Program-made: the position numbers and the translations under genes
Origin: Papio anubis
Lineage: Eukaryota; Chordata; Mammalia; Primates; Cercopithecidae
Direction: 5' to 3'
DNA: 64,000 nt
Assembly: GCF_008728515.1 (NCBI RefSeq)
Contig: NC_044979.1
Location: forward strand, 166,230,782 to 166,294,781
The notes under the pieces: model-generated
What the model saw: the letters and a program-made list of their open reading frames with translations, nothing else
Databases searched by the model: none
What the model was told of the DNA's origin: nothing
Part shown: piece after piece, positions 22,390 to 34,517 of the stretch
Position numbering within the stretch: position 1 is the stretch's first letter
Layout: each line of letters starts with the position of its first letter

Positions 22390-22864
22390 ATTCTTAAGTC
22401 ACATGTCATCACCTCTCCAAGAATCCATACCACTAATACTTATGAAAGCATATCTCTTTTATTCGCTCTCCTATCTCCACAATAATTTATACAAAAGCAT
22501 TTATTATCTTGCTCTCTTACATAACAGGATTCTTTTGTGATTGTAAATATGTTTCCTTTTAGTTTTCTATGGAGTTAGACATTTCCACAAATCAGTTTTG
22601 GGCATTTAATGAGCAGTGAATTCCACGTCCTCAGTGTCCTTGTCTTCACTGAAATGTATTCATGATAGTCACAAGTAACCTGAGTGTGCTCTGGTTCTCT
22701 AATTATACACCTGATCTTTCAGTCAATGAAATGATGAGATTGTTCTCATAACTAAAAACCTCATTCACCTTTTTCTCTAGAGCCAACTCATGTCTTGAAT
22801 TTATTTGGAAACAACTTTGTATTTTTGGTTTCTACTTTGTTTTCTTTTCCTGGAAGACCTGTAA
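22390..22864. other. Unassigned sequence
   Basis: No feature recognised before the L1 3' end. Confidence 0.4.
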
Positions 22865-24166
22865 TTTATTTATTTTTTATTGCTATAAAAACACTTAACA
22901 TGAAATTCACTCTCTTAACAAATTTTTAAGTGCACAACACAGCATAGTTAAATATAGGCATTATGTTGTACAGCAGATCTTAGAGCTTATTCTTCTTTCA
23001 TTACTGATACTTTACATCCATTGAGTAGCAATTTCCCAGTTCTCCCTTTCTTCAGCCCCTGGCAACCACCATTCTACTTTCTGCTTCTATAAGTTGCCAT
23101 TTTAAATACCTCATGTAAGTAGAATCATACTTATTGGCTTATTTCACTTAGCATAATGTCTTCCAGGTTCATCTATATTGTTGTATATGCCAGGATTTCC
23201 TTCTTTTTTAAGGCTGAAAAATATTCCATTGTATGTATATACTACATGTTCTTATTTATTGATCAGCCAATAAACATTTAGGTAGTTTTCATATCTTGGC
23301 TATTTTGAATAATGCTGCAACAAAGATGGGAGTGCAAATATCTCCTACGTTCCAATTATTTGAATTAAATGAAACAATTCCATCTATTTCAATTATTTTA
23401 AATAGATGCCCAGAAGTGTGATGGCTGAATCATATGGTGGCTTTACATGTTAACATTTTGAGGAATGTTCATACCATTATCCATAGTGGCTGCACCATTT
23501 TACATTTCCACCAACAGTGTACAGAGGTTCCAATTTCTCCATGTCCTCATCAGTGGTTGTCTTTTTAATAATAGCCATCATAATAGGTATGAGATAGTGT
23601 CTCATTGTGGTTTTGATTTGCATTGCCCTGATAATTAGTGATGTTGAGCGTCTTTTCATGTACCTGTTGGTCATTTATATCTCTTCTCTGGAGAAATGCC
23701 TATTACGGTCTTTTGCCCATTTATAATTGAGTTATTTGTTTGGATTTTTAAAATTTAGTTATTAGGTTATATATATTGTGATTATTAATCCCTTAACATA
23801 CATATGATTTACAAATATTGCCTCTGACTCCGTAAGCTGCCTTTCAATGCTGTTGATTATTTCCCTTGCTGTGAAGAAACTCTTTAGTTTGATGTAGTAC
23901 CACTTGTCTATTATGCTTTTTTTGCTTGTGCTTTTGGTGTCATATCCAAGGTATCATAGCCAAGACCAATGATGTCATGAAGTTTTTCTCCTATGTTTTC
24001 TCCTACATGTTTTAAGTTTCAGGTCTTAGGTTAGTCTTTAATCCATTTTGAGTTGATTTTCATATATAGTATAAATCAAGGGTCTGATATTATTTTTTTT
24101 TCATGTGGCTATCCAGTTCTTCCAACATTGTTTGTTGAAGAGACTGCTTTCCCCATTGCATATGCT
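22865..24166 (-). mobile_element. L1MA/L1MB, 3' arm of an inverted L1
   Basis: Antisense L1: 3' UTR at the left ('gcccctggcaaccaccattc', 'cttatttcacttagcataat'), then ORF2 text ('ttttgatttgcattgccctg', 'gccatcataataggtatgag') up to 'cttccaacattgtttgttga' and 'tttccccattgcatatg' at about 24166. At that point the sequence flips to sense L1. The missing continuation ('...tgatctttgacaaagg' side) is found at the far end of the flipped arm. Confidence 0.9.
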
Positions 24167-25383
24167 TACCACAATATGACAACTCCCAAAAGACTAGGTA
24201 TAGAAGGAATTTACCACAATACAATGCTGGCCACATATGAAAATCCCACAGCTAACATACTCAATTGTAAAAAAAAAAAAAATGGAAAGGTTTTCCTCTA
24301 AGATCAAGAACAAGTCAAGGATGCTCATTCTGGCCATTTATATATAAAATGCTACTTGAAGTTCTAGACAGAATAATTAGACAAGAAAAAGAAATAAAAA
24401 TCATACAAATCAGAAAGGAAGAAGTAAAATTATCCATACAAATGGCATGATCTTATGCACAGAAAACCCTAAAGGCTTCACAGAAAAGCTGTTGCAAGAA
24501 AATAAAAAAATTCAATAAAGGTTCAGGATACAAAATCAACATACAAAAGTCAGTTGTGTTTATATGCACTGACAACAAACTATCTAAAATGGAAATTAAG
24601 AAAATAATTCTATTTGTGATAGTATCAAAAAGAATAAAATAGGGATAAATTTAAGAAGAGGAAAGACTTGTACATTGAAAGCAACAAAGCATTTATGAAA
24701 GAAATTAAAGAAAACAAAATAAATGGAAAGATTTCTGATGTTTATGAACTGGGTAACAATATTATTAAAATGTCCATATTACCCAAAGTGGTCTACACAT
24801 TTAATGCAATACCTATAAAATCCCAGTGACAGTTTTCATAGAAATAAGAAAAATACTTCTGAAATTAATATAAAACCACAAAGGACCCAAAACACCCAAA
24901 GCAATCTTGAGAAAAAAACAACAAAGCTAGAGGCATCACAATTTCTGATTTCAAAATATATTATAAAAACACAATAATTAAAACAGTATGAGATGGCATA
25001 ACAAAGATATATAAACCAATGAAACAGACCAGGTGCGGTGGCTCACACCTGTAATTCCAGCACTTGGGAGAGAGAGGAGGGTGAATTACCTGAGGCCAGG
25101 AGTTCGAGACCAGTCTGGCCAACATGGCAAAACTCCGTCTTTCCTAAAATACAAAAATTAGCTGGGCATGGTGGAGCATGCCTGTAGTGTCAGCTATTCA
25201 GGAGACTGAGGCAGGAGAATCTCTAGAATCCAAGAGGTGGAGGTTGCAGTGAGCCGATACCATGCCACTGCACTCCAGCCTGGGTGACAGAGTGAGACAC
25301 TGTCTCAAAAACAAACAAACAAAAAGAAATATAAGACAGACCCCAAAAGTAAACCTATGTATATACAGACAACTGATATTGGC
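24167..25383 (+). mobile_element. L1MA/L1MB, inverted 5' arm
   Basis: Sense L1 ORF2: 'agactaggtatagaaggaat', 'agattatctaagatcaagaac'-type text, 'gaaagactTgtacattgaaa', 'ttgttaaaatgtccatatt'-type text and 'cacaaaggacccaaaacacc', ending 'catcaat...aacagacc'. An Alu (25028-25325) splits it, after which L1 resumes with 'gaccccaaaagtaaacctat' and stops at 'caactgatattgg'. The L1 that should follow is exactly where the reverse arm begins, so the two arms are one insertion with a 5' inversion. Confidence 0.85.
25028..25325 (+). mobile_element. AluS/J element inside the inverted L1 arm
   Basis: 'ccaggtgcggtggctcacac', 'gttcgagaccagtctggcca', 'gcactccagcctgggtgaca' and a (CAAA)n tail. Full length but eroded. 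It interrupts the L1 between 'accaatgaaacag' and 'gacagaccccaaaag', with 'gacagacc'-like text on both sides. Confidence 0.9.
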
Positions 25384-26041
25384 AATTAACATTGAATAAA
25401 TTCTGTACTTGTTGTCCTTTCACAATTTTTGATTTAGCAATTTAACAGGAATTATTTTAATAACTGCTTCACATGGTAGTTTTTAAGAGAAGAAAGAAAA
25501 CACTTAAAAAGCTCATCATAAATTATAAGGCCTCATACAAATATAAGATGTTATGACTCATTATAACTTTCCAAAGTCATCTTTTATTTTACATTTGGGT
25601 GAAGACATTAATACTCAGAAAATTTGGCTTGGAAACTTAGTTGAATTTGGCCAAACAATTTTTTAAATCAGCCTTTTAAAAATAACCCTATTAAACATTT
25701 ACACATAAAGCAACTTTTATTTTTAAATTAGCTAGTCTGACTAAATTTGAATACTTCTAGTAAATTAATAAAAGTAGGTTCAGCTATAACTTGAAGTTTT
25801 TTTTCAGTGTTTTGCAAAGTGTCCTCTTTTAATCCCTAGAAATAGTAAGCAGGTAGAATCATTGTAACATTACACTGGGAAGCTCTATTTTCAGAAAATA
25901 TCAATTTAATTGATAGCAACTCAGCTTTTTCCATTTAACACTATGAACTTGTTGGTACTATTTTGTCAGAAGTTAGATTTCTATGGCTAAAAGTGAGTTT
26001 GTAAATCACTGCTTTGTGTTATATTTTATAGACTCTATAAA
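25384..26041. other. Mostly unassigned; possible MIR at 25570-25660 (-)
   Basis: 'ttttattttacatttgggtg ... aatactcagaaaatttggct' weakly follows the reverse MIR core ('ttttacagatgaggaaactgaggct'). Nothing else seen. Confidence 0.35.
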
Positions 26042-26051
26042 ACCTGTCATA

Positions 26052-26357
26052 TACACCAAGCGAGGTGGCTCACACCTGTAATCCCAGAACTTCGGGAGGC
26101 CGAGGCAGGTAGATCATGAGGTCAGGAGTTTGAGACCAGCCTGTCCAACATAGTGAAACCCCTTCTCTACTAAAAATACAGAAATTAGCTGGGCATGGTG
26201 GCGTGCGCCTGTAGTCCCAGCTATTCGGGATACTGAGGCAAGAGAATCGCTTGAAACCGGGAGGCGGAAGCTGCAGTGAGCCAAGATGGCACCACTGCCC
26301 TCTCCAGCCTGGGAAACAGCGTGAGACTCCATCTAAAACAAACAAACAAACAAAACC
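26052..26357 (+). mobile_element. AluS element, full length
   Basis: Starts 'accaagcgaggtggctcaca', includes 'tgaaaccccttctctactaa' and 'cgggaggcggaagctgcagt', and ends in a (CAAA)n tail. Flanked by ACCTGTCATA at 26042-26051 and ACCTGTCACA at 26358-26367, a 10-bp target-site duplication with one change. Confidence 0.9.
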
Positions 26358-26439
26358 ACCTGTCACATAGTCTTACTTTTAGATTTATCCTTTCTTTAAA
26401 AAACTACAGTTATTTTATTAATTTATTGGGGAGCATATA

Positions 26440-27552
26440 TAAATTACTTAATAGAATTTATTTTTAAAGGAGTTTTACATTCACAAAAAAACTGAGCAGA
26501 GCACAGAGTTCCTATACATACCCTCCCCTCACCCATGCACCCCCATTATGAACATCCCCCACCAGGGTGGTACATTTGTTACAATTGATGAACCTATATT
26601 GACACATCACCACCTAAATTCCATAATTTACATTAGGGTTTATTCATGCTGTTGTACAATCTATGGATTTGAAAAACATTTAATAACATGTAGCCACCAC
26701 TAAATATATACAATAGTTTCACTGCCCTAAATCTCCTCTGTGCTCCATCTCTTCATTCCTCCCTCCCCTCAACTAATGAACTCTTAACTGTCTTTATAGT
26801 TTTGCCTTTTCCAGATTGTCACGGAGTTGGAATGATACAGTATATAGCCTTTTCAGATTAGTTGCTTTCACTCAGTAATTTGCATTTCGGCTTCTCCAGG
26901 TCTTTTCAGGACTGGACAGCTCATTTCTTGTAAGTGCTGGATAGTATTTCGTTGTCTAAATGTACAACAGTTTATTTATCAATTCACCTACTGAAGGATG
27001 AAGGACATCTGGTTGGCTTCCAAGTTTTAACAACTATGAATAAATCTGCTATAAACATTCGTGTGCAAGTTTTTGTATGGACATATATTTTCAATTCCTT
27101 TATGCAAATGATAGAGTGTTATTGCTGGGTTATGTGATGAGAGTGTGTTTAGTTTTGTAAGATACCACCAAATTGTCTTTCAAAGAAACCACAATTTGGC
27201 ATTCTCACCATCTGGTAGATGAGAGTTCCTGTTGCTCTACATCCTTGTCAGCGTTTGGCATTGTCAATGACCATTCTAGTAGGTTTTTGCTAATACTTTG
27301 TTATAATTTTAATCTGCAATTCCCTAATGAAATATGATGTTGAGCATATTTTCATATGCCTATTTGCCATCTGTACATATTCTTCAATGAAGTGTTTGTT
27401 CAGGTCTTTTGTCTACTTTTGAATCTAGTCATTCATTTCTTATTGTTGAATTTTAAGAAACTTTTGTGTATTTTGGATAACAGCCCATTATCAGTTGCGT
27501 CTTTGCAAATATTTTCTCCCATTCTGTGGATTATTTTCTCATTTTCTTGACA
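26440..27552 (-). mobile_element. Old L1 (L1M), reverse strand
   Basis: About 1.1 kb of antisense L1: 3' UTR 'gttcctatacataccctccc' and 'accctaaatc'-type text, then 'tatttcgttgtctaaatgta', 'ccaccaaattgtctttcaaa', 'gatgttgagcatattttcat' and 'tttctcccattctgtggatt'. Long, collinear, with no intact frame. Confidence 0.85.
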
Positions 27553-29363
27553 TCCTTAATTTTGAAATCAAATCTACACTCTGTATTTCAAACCTTACAC
27601 AAAGATGTGTTATGGATTGTTTTAATACCATTTCAATTTGACTTCACTAACAACCGTTTTGTTCTTCCTTTTAAAGTCATTCAAATCTCACATTCTTAGT
27701 GAAGATATCACTAAGTGACCACGTTATATCTTCTAAACAAAATGCAAAAGAAATAGAAACAGAAGACACCAAAGGAATCTCTTTCATTCTGATTACCTAA
27801 ACTCATGACATTGAGAATATTTGCATTGAAAAAGACCTGCTGTCCTATGACAAAATCATCATGTTTCCAGATGGGCAAATGTGTGTCTTTATACTTTTTA
27901 AAGTATAAATATAACATTGGAGATTTGTTTCATTTCATTTTGCTGTGCACAGTACCAAACCATCAGTTTTCATATTTAAACTCTAACTGATCAAGGACAT
28001 AATCTGTATTCAGTATGTTGGCTGACCACAGGACATTCTTTGCTAGCAAGCAAATTACTTCATAATATTTAAGAATAATATCTTAAAGGAAAAAGCACAG
28101 AAACTTACCTCCATTTAAAGTACATAAGGACAAATTGGAGGAAAATATTTGATTCATTATGTTACCAAATTGTAGTTGAAGTTATGGCCATAATTAAATT
28201 TGAAATTATATTCATAACTGTATCTTACTCAAGACCCTAGGACAATTGGTGCAATTACACATAATGGCACGCACATTGCATTTCCCTAGTGTTGTTTTAT
28301 ATACAGAGAGGGTAGTTTTAGTGTATGCAATGATCTTTAATATTCGAAAAATACTTGAGAGTATTGGAGATCACATTTGTACCAGTGAAAATGGACAATA
28401 AGTGCTTTAAAATTAAAAAAAAAAAGTCCCAATGAAGGTCAGAATTTGAATATATATGCAAGTGGTAAAAATCTTGGCCCACAAACTCGAATGTGGAAAA
28501 CACATTTTCATTATTTTAATCAATGTATTATGTTTCTAAACTCCTATGCTAGTATGCAAAAATAGAATGTATTCCTTATTTGGGAGATTCCACCATTTTA
28601 ACTGTATTCAACCTCTTTGAACACTACTCTGAGCCTCATTTTTTTAGTCTAAAAAAAGAAGCATAAATGACCTAGTAAGCCACAATAATAATTAAACATA
28701 CCAGTCAGAGATATGGATAGCAATTTATACCTCTGTACCCCTTCATTTTAATTCATGACTGATTCTCTATCTCAGCATTTTCTAAATTTACTATGCCCAA
28801 ATATTTTCCACTTAAGAACAATTTCCTCTTTGCCTTGTATTTTTCTTTACCAGGTCCCTTTTCTTTTCATTTTTTACAATAAATTTCATTATTTTTTACT
28901 TCATAAATAATTCATGACCATATAATTTAAAACAAATAAATCATTGCAGAAAAAGCCAAAGACCACTTTGAAAATGACTACTAATCAATGTACCCTCCTC
29001 CTCTGCAAATAAAGCAAACCAATTTGCCAATTGCAAAACTTACTGCAAAACCTATTTTTCTTTTTCTATGCATTTAGCATATGAATAACTGGCTTTAGAA
29101 AACACATTAGGAAATGGTATACTTTAACCCCAAATGAAATATTATGTAAAATTCTTCCATTGTTTTCCTCTTAAAATACCTTTTAAAATCTTTCTAGCTA
29201 TATCTCTCATTAAAAAAAATCAAAACAATAAGGCATTGCATAGAATTACATAGCATGAATATGTCATATTAAGAGTTTTTACACCCTCATATTGCTAAAC
29301 ATGTAGGTTATTCGTAATTTTTCACTGTCAGAAACACTATCACATTGTGCTGCAAATGTGAAA
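27553..29363. other. Unassigned AT-rich sequence, about 1.8 kb
   Basis: No repeat family, gene or RNA recognised. Overlapping frames at 27711-27990 on both strands carry no motif. Confidence 0.4.
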
Positions 29364-29368
29364 CTCTA

Positions 29369-29709
29369 TGTATCAGTCTGTTTCCATGCTGCTGATAAAG
29401 ACATACCCTAGACTGGGTAATTTATATAGGAAAAAGGTTTTAATAGACTTAAAGTTCCACATGACTAAGGAGGCTTCACAATCATGGCAGAAGGCAAAGA
29501 GGAACAAGTCACATCTTACATGGATGGCAGCAGGAAAAGAGAGAGCTTGTGCAGGGAAACTCTCCCTTATAGAACCATCAGATCTTGTCATATTTTTTTC
29601 ACTATCACGAGAACAGCACAGGAAAGACCTGCTCCCATGATTCAATTACCTCCCACCAGGTCCCTCCCACAATATGTGGGAAATCAAGATGAGATTTCAA
29701 ACCATATCA
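29369..29709 (-). repeat. 3' LTR of the MaLR element
   Basis: Left LTR on the map, 341 bases, opening TGTATCAGTCTG and ending ACCATATCA. It shares 'gactgggtaatttata', 'tatagaaccatcagatct' and 'gaacagcacaggaaagacct' with the right LTR. Differences between the two LTRs could date the insertion. Confidence 0.9.
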
Positions 29710-31294
29710 TTCCACCACTGGCCCCTCCTAGACCTCATGTCCTCACATTTCAAAACCAATCATGCCTTCTCAACAGTCCCCAAAGTCGTAACTCATTTCA
29801 GCATTAACTCAAAAGTCCACAGTCCAAAGTCTTATCTGAGACAAGTCTTCCTTCCTTCCCTTCCGCCTATGAGCCTGTAAAATCAAAAACAAGTTAGTTA
29901 CTTCCCAGATACAATGGGGGTACAGGCATCAGGTAAATGAAGCCATTCCAAACGGGAGAAATTGGCCAAAACAAAGGGGTTAAAGGGCCCATGCAAGTCT
30001 AAAATCCAGCAAGGCAGTCAAATTTTAAAGCTCCATAATGATCTCCTTTGACACCATGTCTCACATCCAGGTCACACTTAATGCAACAGATAGGCTCTCA
30101 TGACCTTGGACAGCTCTGCCCCTGTGGCTTTCCAGGGTATAGCCCCCATCCTGGCTGCTTTCATTGAATGGCATTGAGTGTCTGTGGCTTCTCCAAGCAC
30201 ACGGTACAAGCTGTCGGTGGATCTACTATTCTGGGATCGGGGGGAATGGTGGCCCTCTTCTCACAGCTCCACTAGGTGGTGCCCCAGTAGGGATTCTGTA
30301 TGGGGTCTCTGACCCCACATTTCCCTTTCACACTGCTCTAGTGGAGGTTCACCATGAGGGCCTCACCCCTGCAGCAAACTTCTGCCTGGGCATTCAGGTG
30401 TTCCCATACATCATCTGAAAACTAGGTGAAGGTCCCCAAACCTCAATTTTTGGCTTCCATGCACACACAGACTCAACACCACACGCAAACTGCCAAGGCT
30501 TGAAACTTGCCCCTCTGAAGCAACAGCCCAAGCAGTACCTTGGCTCCTTTTAGCTGTGGCTGGAGCAACTGAGACACAGGGCACCAAGTTCCTAGGCTGC
30601 ACAGAGCATGGGAGCCCTGGGCCCAGTCCATAAAATCATTCTTTTCCCGTAGGCTTCCGGGCCTGTGATTGGAGGGGCTGCCACGAAGGTCTCTGACATG
30701 TCCTGGAGACATTTTCCCCATTGTCTTGGGGATTAACATTTGGCTCCTCATTACTTATGCAAATTTCTGCAGCCGGCTCGAATTTCTCCTAAGAAAATGA
30801 AATTTTCTTTTCTATTGCATTGTCAGGCTGCAAATTTTTCAATCTTTTATGCTCTGCTTCTCTTATAAAACAAAATGCTTTTAACAGCACCCAAGTCACC
30901 TCTTAAATACTTTGCTGCTTAGAAATTTCTTCTGCCAGATACCCTAAATCATCTCTCTCAAGTTAAAAGTTCTGCAAGTCTCTAGGGCAGGGGCAAAATG
31001 CTGCCAGCCTCCTTGCTAAAACATAGCAAGAGTCACTTTTGCTCCATTTCCCAACAAGTTCCTCATCTCCATCTGAGACCACTTCAACCTGGATTTCACT
31101 GTCCATATCATTATCAACATTTTGGTCAAAGCCATTCAACAAGTCTCTAGGGAGTTCCAAACATTTCCACATTTTCCTATCTTCTTCTGAGCCCTCCGAA
31201 CTGTTCCAATCCTGCCTGTTACCCCGTTCCAAAGTCACTTCCACGTTTTCTGGTATCTTTCCTGCAGGTCCCCACTCTACTGGTACCAATTTAC
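29710..31294 (-). mobile_element. MaLR internal region
   Basis: About 1.6 kb between the LTRs, reading in reverse. The edge next to the 5' LTR (31265-31294) reads 'gtaaattggtaccagtagag' on the reverse strand, the usual primer-binding-site position of THE1-type internal sequence. Contains text such as 'ccactggcccctcctagacc'. No intact frame. Confidence 0.85.
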
Positions 31295-31629
31295 TGTATT
31301 AGTTCATTTTCACACTGCGCATACCTGAGACTGGGTAATTTATACAGGAAAAAGGGTTTAATGGACTTACAGTTCCACATGGCTGGGGAGGCCTCACAAT
31401 CATAGCGGAAGGTGAAATGCATGTCTTACATTGGTGGGAGGCAAGAGAGAGCTTATGTAGAGAAACTCCCCCTTATAGAACCATCAGATCTGGTGAGGCT
31501 TATTCACTATCACAAGAACAGCACAGGAAAGACCTGCCCCCATGATTCAATTACATCTCACCAGTTGCCTCCCATAACATGTAAGAATTCAAGATAAGAT
31601 TTGGGTAGGGACACAGCCAAACCATATCA
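31295..31629 (-). repeat. 5' LTR of the MaLR element
   Basis: Right LTR on the map, 335 bases, opening TGTATTAGTTCA and ending ACCATATCA, followed by the CTCTA duplication. Confidence 0.9.
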
Positions 31630-31739
31630 CTCTATATACGTCTCAGAGTAGTTTTTAGTGTTCTGTAAAATATATATATTTAAAAAAACATTTCATGTTG
31701 TAGGGCATGTACATTTTTAAAAACAGATACTAAAAAGAA

Positions 31740-32335
31740 TGTCCTCTGATTCTCTTATTATACTCTCATTCACAATGTATGAAAACACTCGTTCACCCAC
31801 ACTTTTGCTTAATATATGAGGAAGTTTTAATTTTAATAAATGCAATTGGTGAAAATGGTTTGTTAATCTCTTAACTTGCATTGCCCCATTATTGGTGAAC
31901 CTCAGCAGCATTTTAATTTTTCTGGATACTTGCATTTTCACTTCTTTAAACTTCTCTTCAAATCTTTTGCTTATTCGTTTTTTGGTTTTTAATTTTTTAT
32001 TGCTGTAGAATATACATAACATAAATTCTACTATCTTAGCCATTTGAAAATGAACAGTTCAGTGTCATTAAGTACACTCAATTTGTTGTGTATCCATCAC
32101 TACTCTCCATCTCCAGAACATTTTCATTATCCCAAACTGAAACTCTGAACTTAATAAACACTAAATTACTAATTCCATCTCCCCCAGGCCCTGGCAACTA
32201 GTATTTTACTTTCTGTTTCCATGAATTTGACTATTATAGGTATCTTAGATATGTGGAATCATACAATACTGTGCTTACCCATTTGTATCTGGCTTGTTTC
32301 ACTTAGCATAATATATTTAAGGCCTTTGCTCATTC
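31740..32335 (-). mobile_element. L1M fragments, reverse strand
   Basis: 31985-32335 is a clear antisense L1M 3' end: 'tttttattgctgtagaatat', 'ccaggccctggcaactagta' and 'gcttgtttcacttagcataa'. 31740-31984 is weaker antisense L1-like text and may belong to another fragment. Confidence 0.7.
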
Positions 32336-32476
32336 ATTATTGAGTTGTCTTTTCTTATTATCTTTATGACTATAGATATTAGTTATATATTCTTGATTGA
32401 TAAATCCCACTGCCCAAAAACCACCTGTAATAAAGCAAAGTTAGATCTATTAACTTGCAGCATCAACAAAGAGTAT

Positions 32477-32478
<2 letters not shown>

Positions 32479-32522
<44 letters not shown>

Positions 32523-32524
32523 CT
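32479..32524. repeat. (TG)n microsatellite ending in GCGCGC
   Basis: About 19 TG units then GCGCGCGC. Alternating purine-pyrimidine throughout, a classic Z-DNA-prone tract and probably polymorphic. Confidence 0.95.
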
Positions 32525-32578
32525 TCAAGGCGGTGGGGAGTTGGCCTTGAGCATCACAAAAGATGAGGGAAGGGCAAG

Positions 32579-32940
32579 TGTTATGGACTGAATATTTGTG
32601 TCCCCCCCAAAAATTTATATGTTGATATCCTAACCCCTAATATGATGGTATTAGGAGATGGGATCTGAAGAAAGTGATTTGATGATAAGAGTGGAACCCT
32701 CATGAATGGGATTAGTGCTCTTATTTTAAAAGTTTCCAGAGACCTTCCTCACTCCTTCTGCAACATGATGATACAGCAGGAAGGCACCATCCATGAATGT
32801 GGCAGATGGCTCCTACTAAATCTGCTGGTGTTGTGAATCTTGGACTTCCCAGCCTCTAGAGCTGTGAGAAATAAATGTTTGTTTTTTATAATCTACCCAG
32901 CCTATGATATTTTGTTAAGCAGCTCAAACAGACTAAGACA
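32579..32940 (+). mobile_element. MaLR (MLT1A-like) LTR
   Basis: Opens TGTTATGGACTGAATATTTG, keeps 'catgaatgggattagtgctc', 'cttggacttcccagcctcta', 'gctgtgagaaataaatgttt' and ends 'cagactaagaca'. About 362 bases, full length. Confidence 0.85.
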
Positions 32941-33474
32941 TCACCTGTTAAGGAAGAATATTTATAAAGTTTTGAGGGCTGATATTACATCATCAGATTC
33001 CACTGGCAAGAACTGGTATGATTTGTAAATTAGGATGTTACTGCAATATTCAATCGCTTTCTTTAGAATATATAACCTCTGTAAAGTCAATTTTAGACAA
33101 ATTTGTCTGTGGTCTTATCTTAAACTATTTAAATTTCATTAAAATGGTGTTAAAACATTTTGAACTTAGTCTGTGATGTACTTATAACTTAATCTGGTTA
33201 TGATGTGTGTGACTCAGGATATGTTTTATAAGTTGTGATTTATGCTTAAATTATCAGTTTTCCATGCAGTGTAGCTTCCAGAGGGTCATGTTTCACTCTT
33301 TAACATAATAATTATTGGTTTCTTAAATACAATGGAAATATTTTCTCAAAGTTGCTATATTAACTTTATTTATTATGTGTTTTCTTTTAGTCAAATTGTC
33401 TTATATCTTACTTTTTTTCTTAAGACAACCTTTAATTGACCTATAAATTCATAAGATATTCTTCTATGTTTTCT
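32941..33474. other. Unassigned AT-rich sequence
   Basis: No recognised feature. Confidence 0.4.
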
Positions 33475-33955
33475 TTTTTTAATTAAGGTGAAATTTAGAT
33501 ATATAAAATTAATTATTTGGAGTGTAATTTAGTGCACTGACAGTGCTGTGCAATCACCACTTCTGTCAAGTTCTAAAATATTTTCATCAACCCAAAAGAA
33601 AATATCACACCTGTTCAAGGATTGCTTCTCATTCCTCTCTTCCATAATTTCTATACTTTGTTAATGTTTTCTAGTTGCTAAATTTTATTTTTAGTACTTT
33701 AATCTATTGGAGAATATATTAGGTTTGGTTCCAATATTTTAATTAAATTGTAATTGCCACATTTATTACATAGCAAATATTTCTTTTACTGTAAATCCAT
33801 TTCTGCATGTTCTACTTCATTCACTTCATTAGTCTATCAATTCATGTCCCAAAATATAATTCCAATCACTATGCCTTTACTACATATCTTAATATCTGGT
33901 AATACAAATCTTGCCTTTATGTTCTTTTCATTAATTTTTTGCAAGTGCCTTTAAA
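33475..33955 (-). mobile_element. Old L1/HAL1-like fragments, reverse strand
   Basis: 33480-33655 resembles an antisense L1M 3' UTR ('gcaatcaccacttctgtcaa', 'attttcatcaacccaaaaga'). 33700-33955 resembles antisense ORF2 text ('tcactatgcctttactacat'). Diverged. Confidence 0.5.
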
Positions 33956-34517
33956 TGTCAAGGATGAGAACTGTAAAAGATGAGCTTAAAAAGACTGAAA
34001 GGCTGAACAGAGCTTTCAGCGGTCACCAGGTACTCAACAGAAGAAAAGTACCTTTGAGAATTTGCCAAAAGAGAAATTTTACTAAAAAGTCAAAGCTCTC
34101 TCACTTGATAAGTCTAGAAGGCTATGCCTTAGGAAAAGTGGTTAAATCAGAGGTAGCCAAAGTTTTACAAAGTGTAAAATCCAGGTTAGTTAGTTTACTT
34201 CCTGATTGAACTGAAGAAATCTGTCTTTATGCAAGCTGTCAGAAGGTGGAACTAATGATATCAGTAGGAAAAACATTATACAGTGCTTCAACAGTTTTTA
34301 AATATACAATGTCTAGTACTCAAAAAAATTACTATGAATGCAAAAAACAGGACTAAGAGAAAATAACACAGTAGATCAAGACCCACAGGAGATCCAGATA
34401 GCGTAAACATCAGTTGTGGTTATATCAAATACTAGCGATTAATAGGATCAAAAAGTAGATAAAAAGAGTAAGAATTCTACCAGAGAATTGAAATTTATTT
34501 TTAAAATCAAGTGTAAG
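33956..34517. other. Unassigned; contains source-like copy of a 42-bp shared segment
   Basis: An 84-codon frame (33955-34209, +) begins MSRMRTVKDELKKTERLNRA, with a basic, lysine-rich composition, no recognised domain and no upstream gene context. 34014-34056 is 90 % identical to 36185-36226 inside an L1. It is bounded by GGTACT and AGTACC, so it can fold back. Confidence 0.4.

Larger units (their letters stand above)
29369..31629 (-). mobile_element. Complete MaLR element (THE1/MST type): LTR-internal-LTR
   Basis: A 2261-bp provirus-like element on the reverse strand with both LTRs, an internal region and a perfect 5-bp host duplication CTCTA at 29364-29368 and 31630-31634. Size and structure match THE1/MST elements of the ERVL-MaLR class (LTR about 350, total about 2.3 kb). 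These non-autonomous elements carry at most a degraded gag-like frame; no intact retroviral protein is seen here. The short frames at 29368-31302 fall in several unrelated phases. Confidence 0.95.

Noticed and set aside
30164..31302. Several 80-108 codon frames in the MaLR interior
   Set aside because: Different phases and strands; MaLR internal regions are non-coding or carry decayed gag-like frames.
33955..34209. 84-codon lysine-rich frame starting MSRMRTVKDELKK
   Set aside because: Begins inside L1-like antisense text, has no recognised domain or promoter, and part of it is the 42-bp shared segment. Kept only as unassigned sequence.
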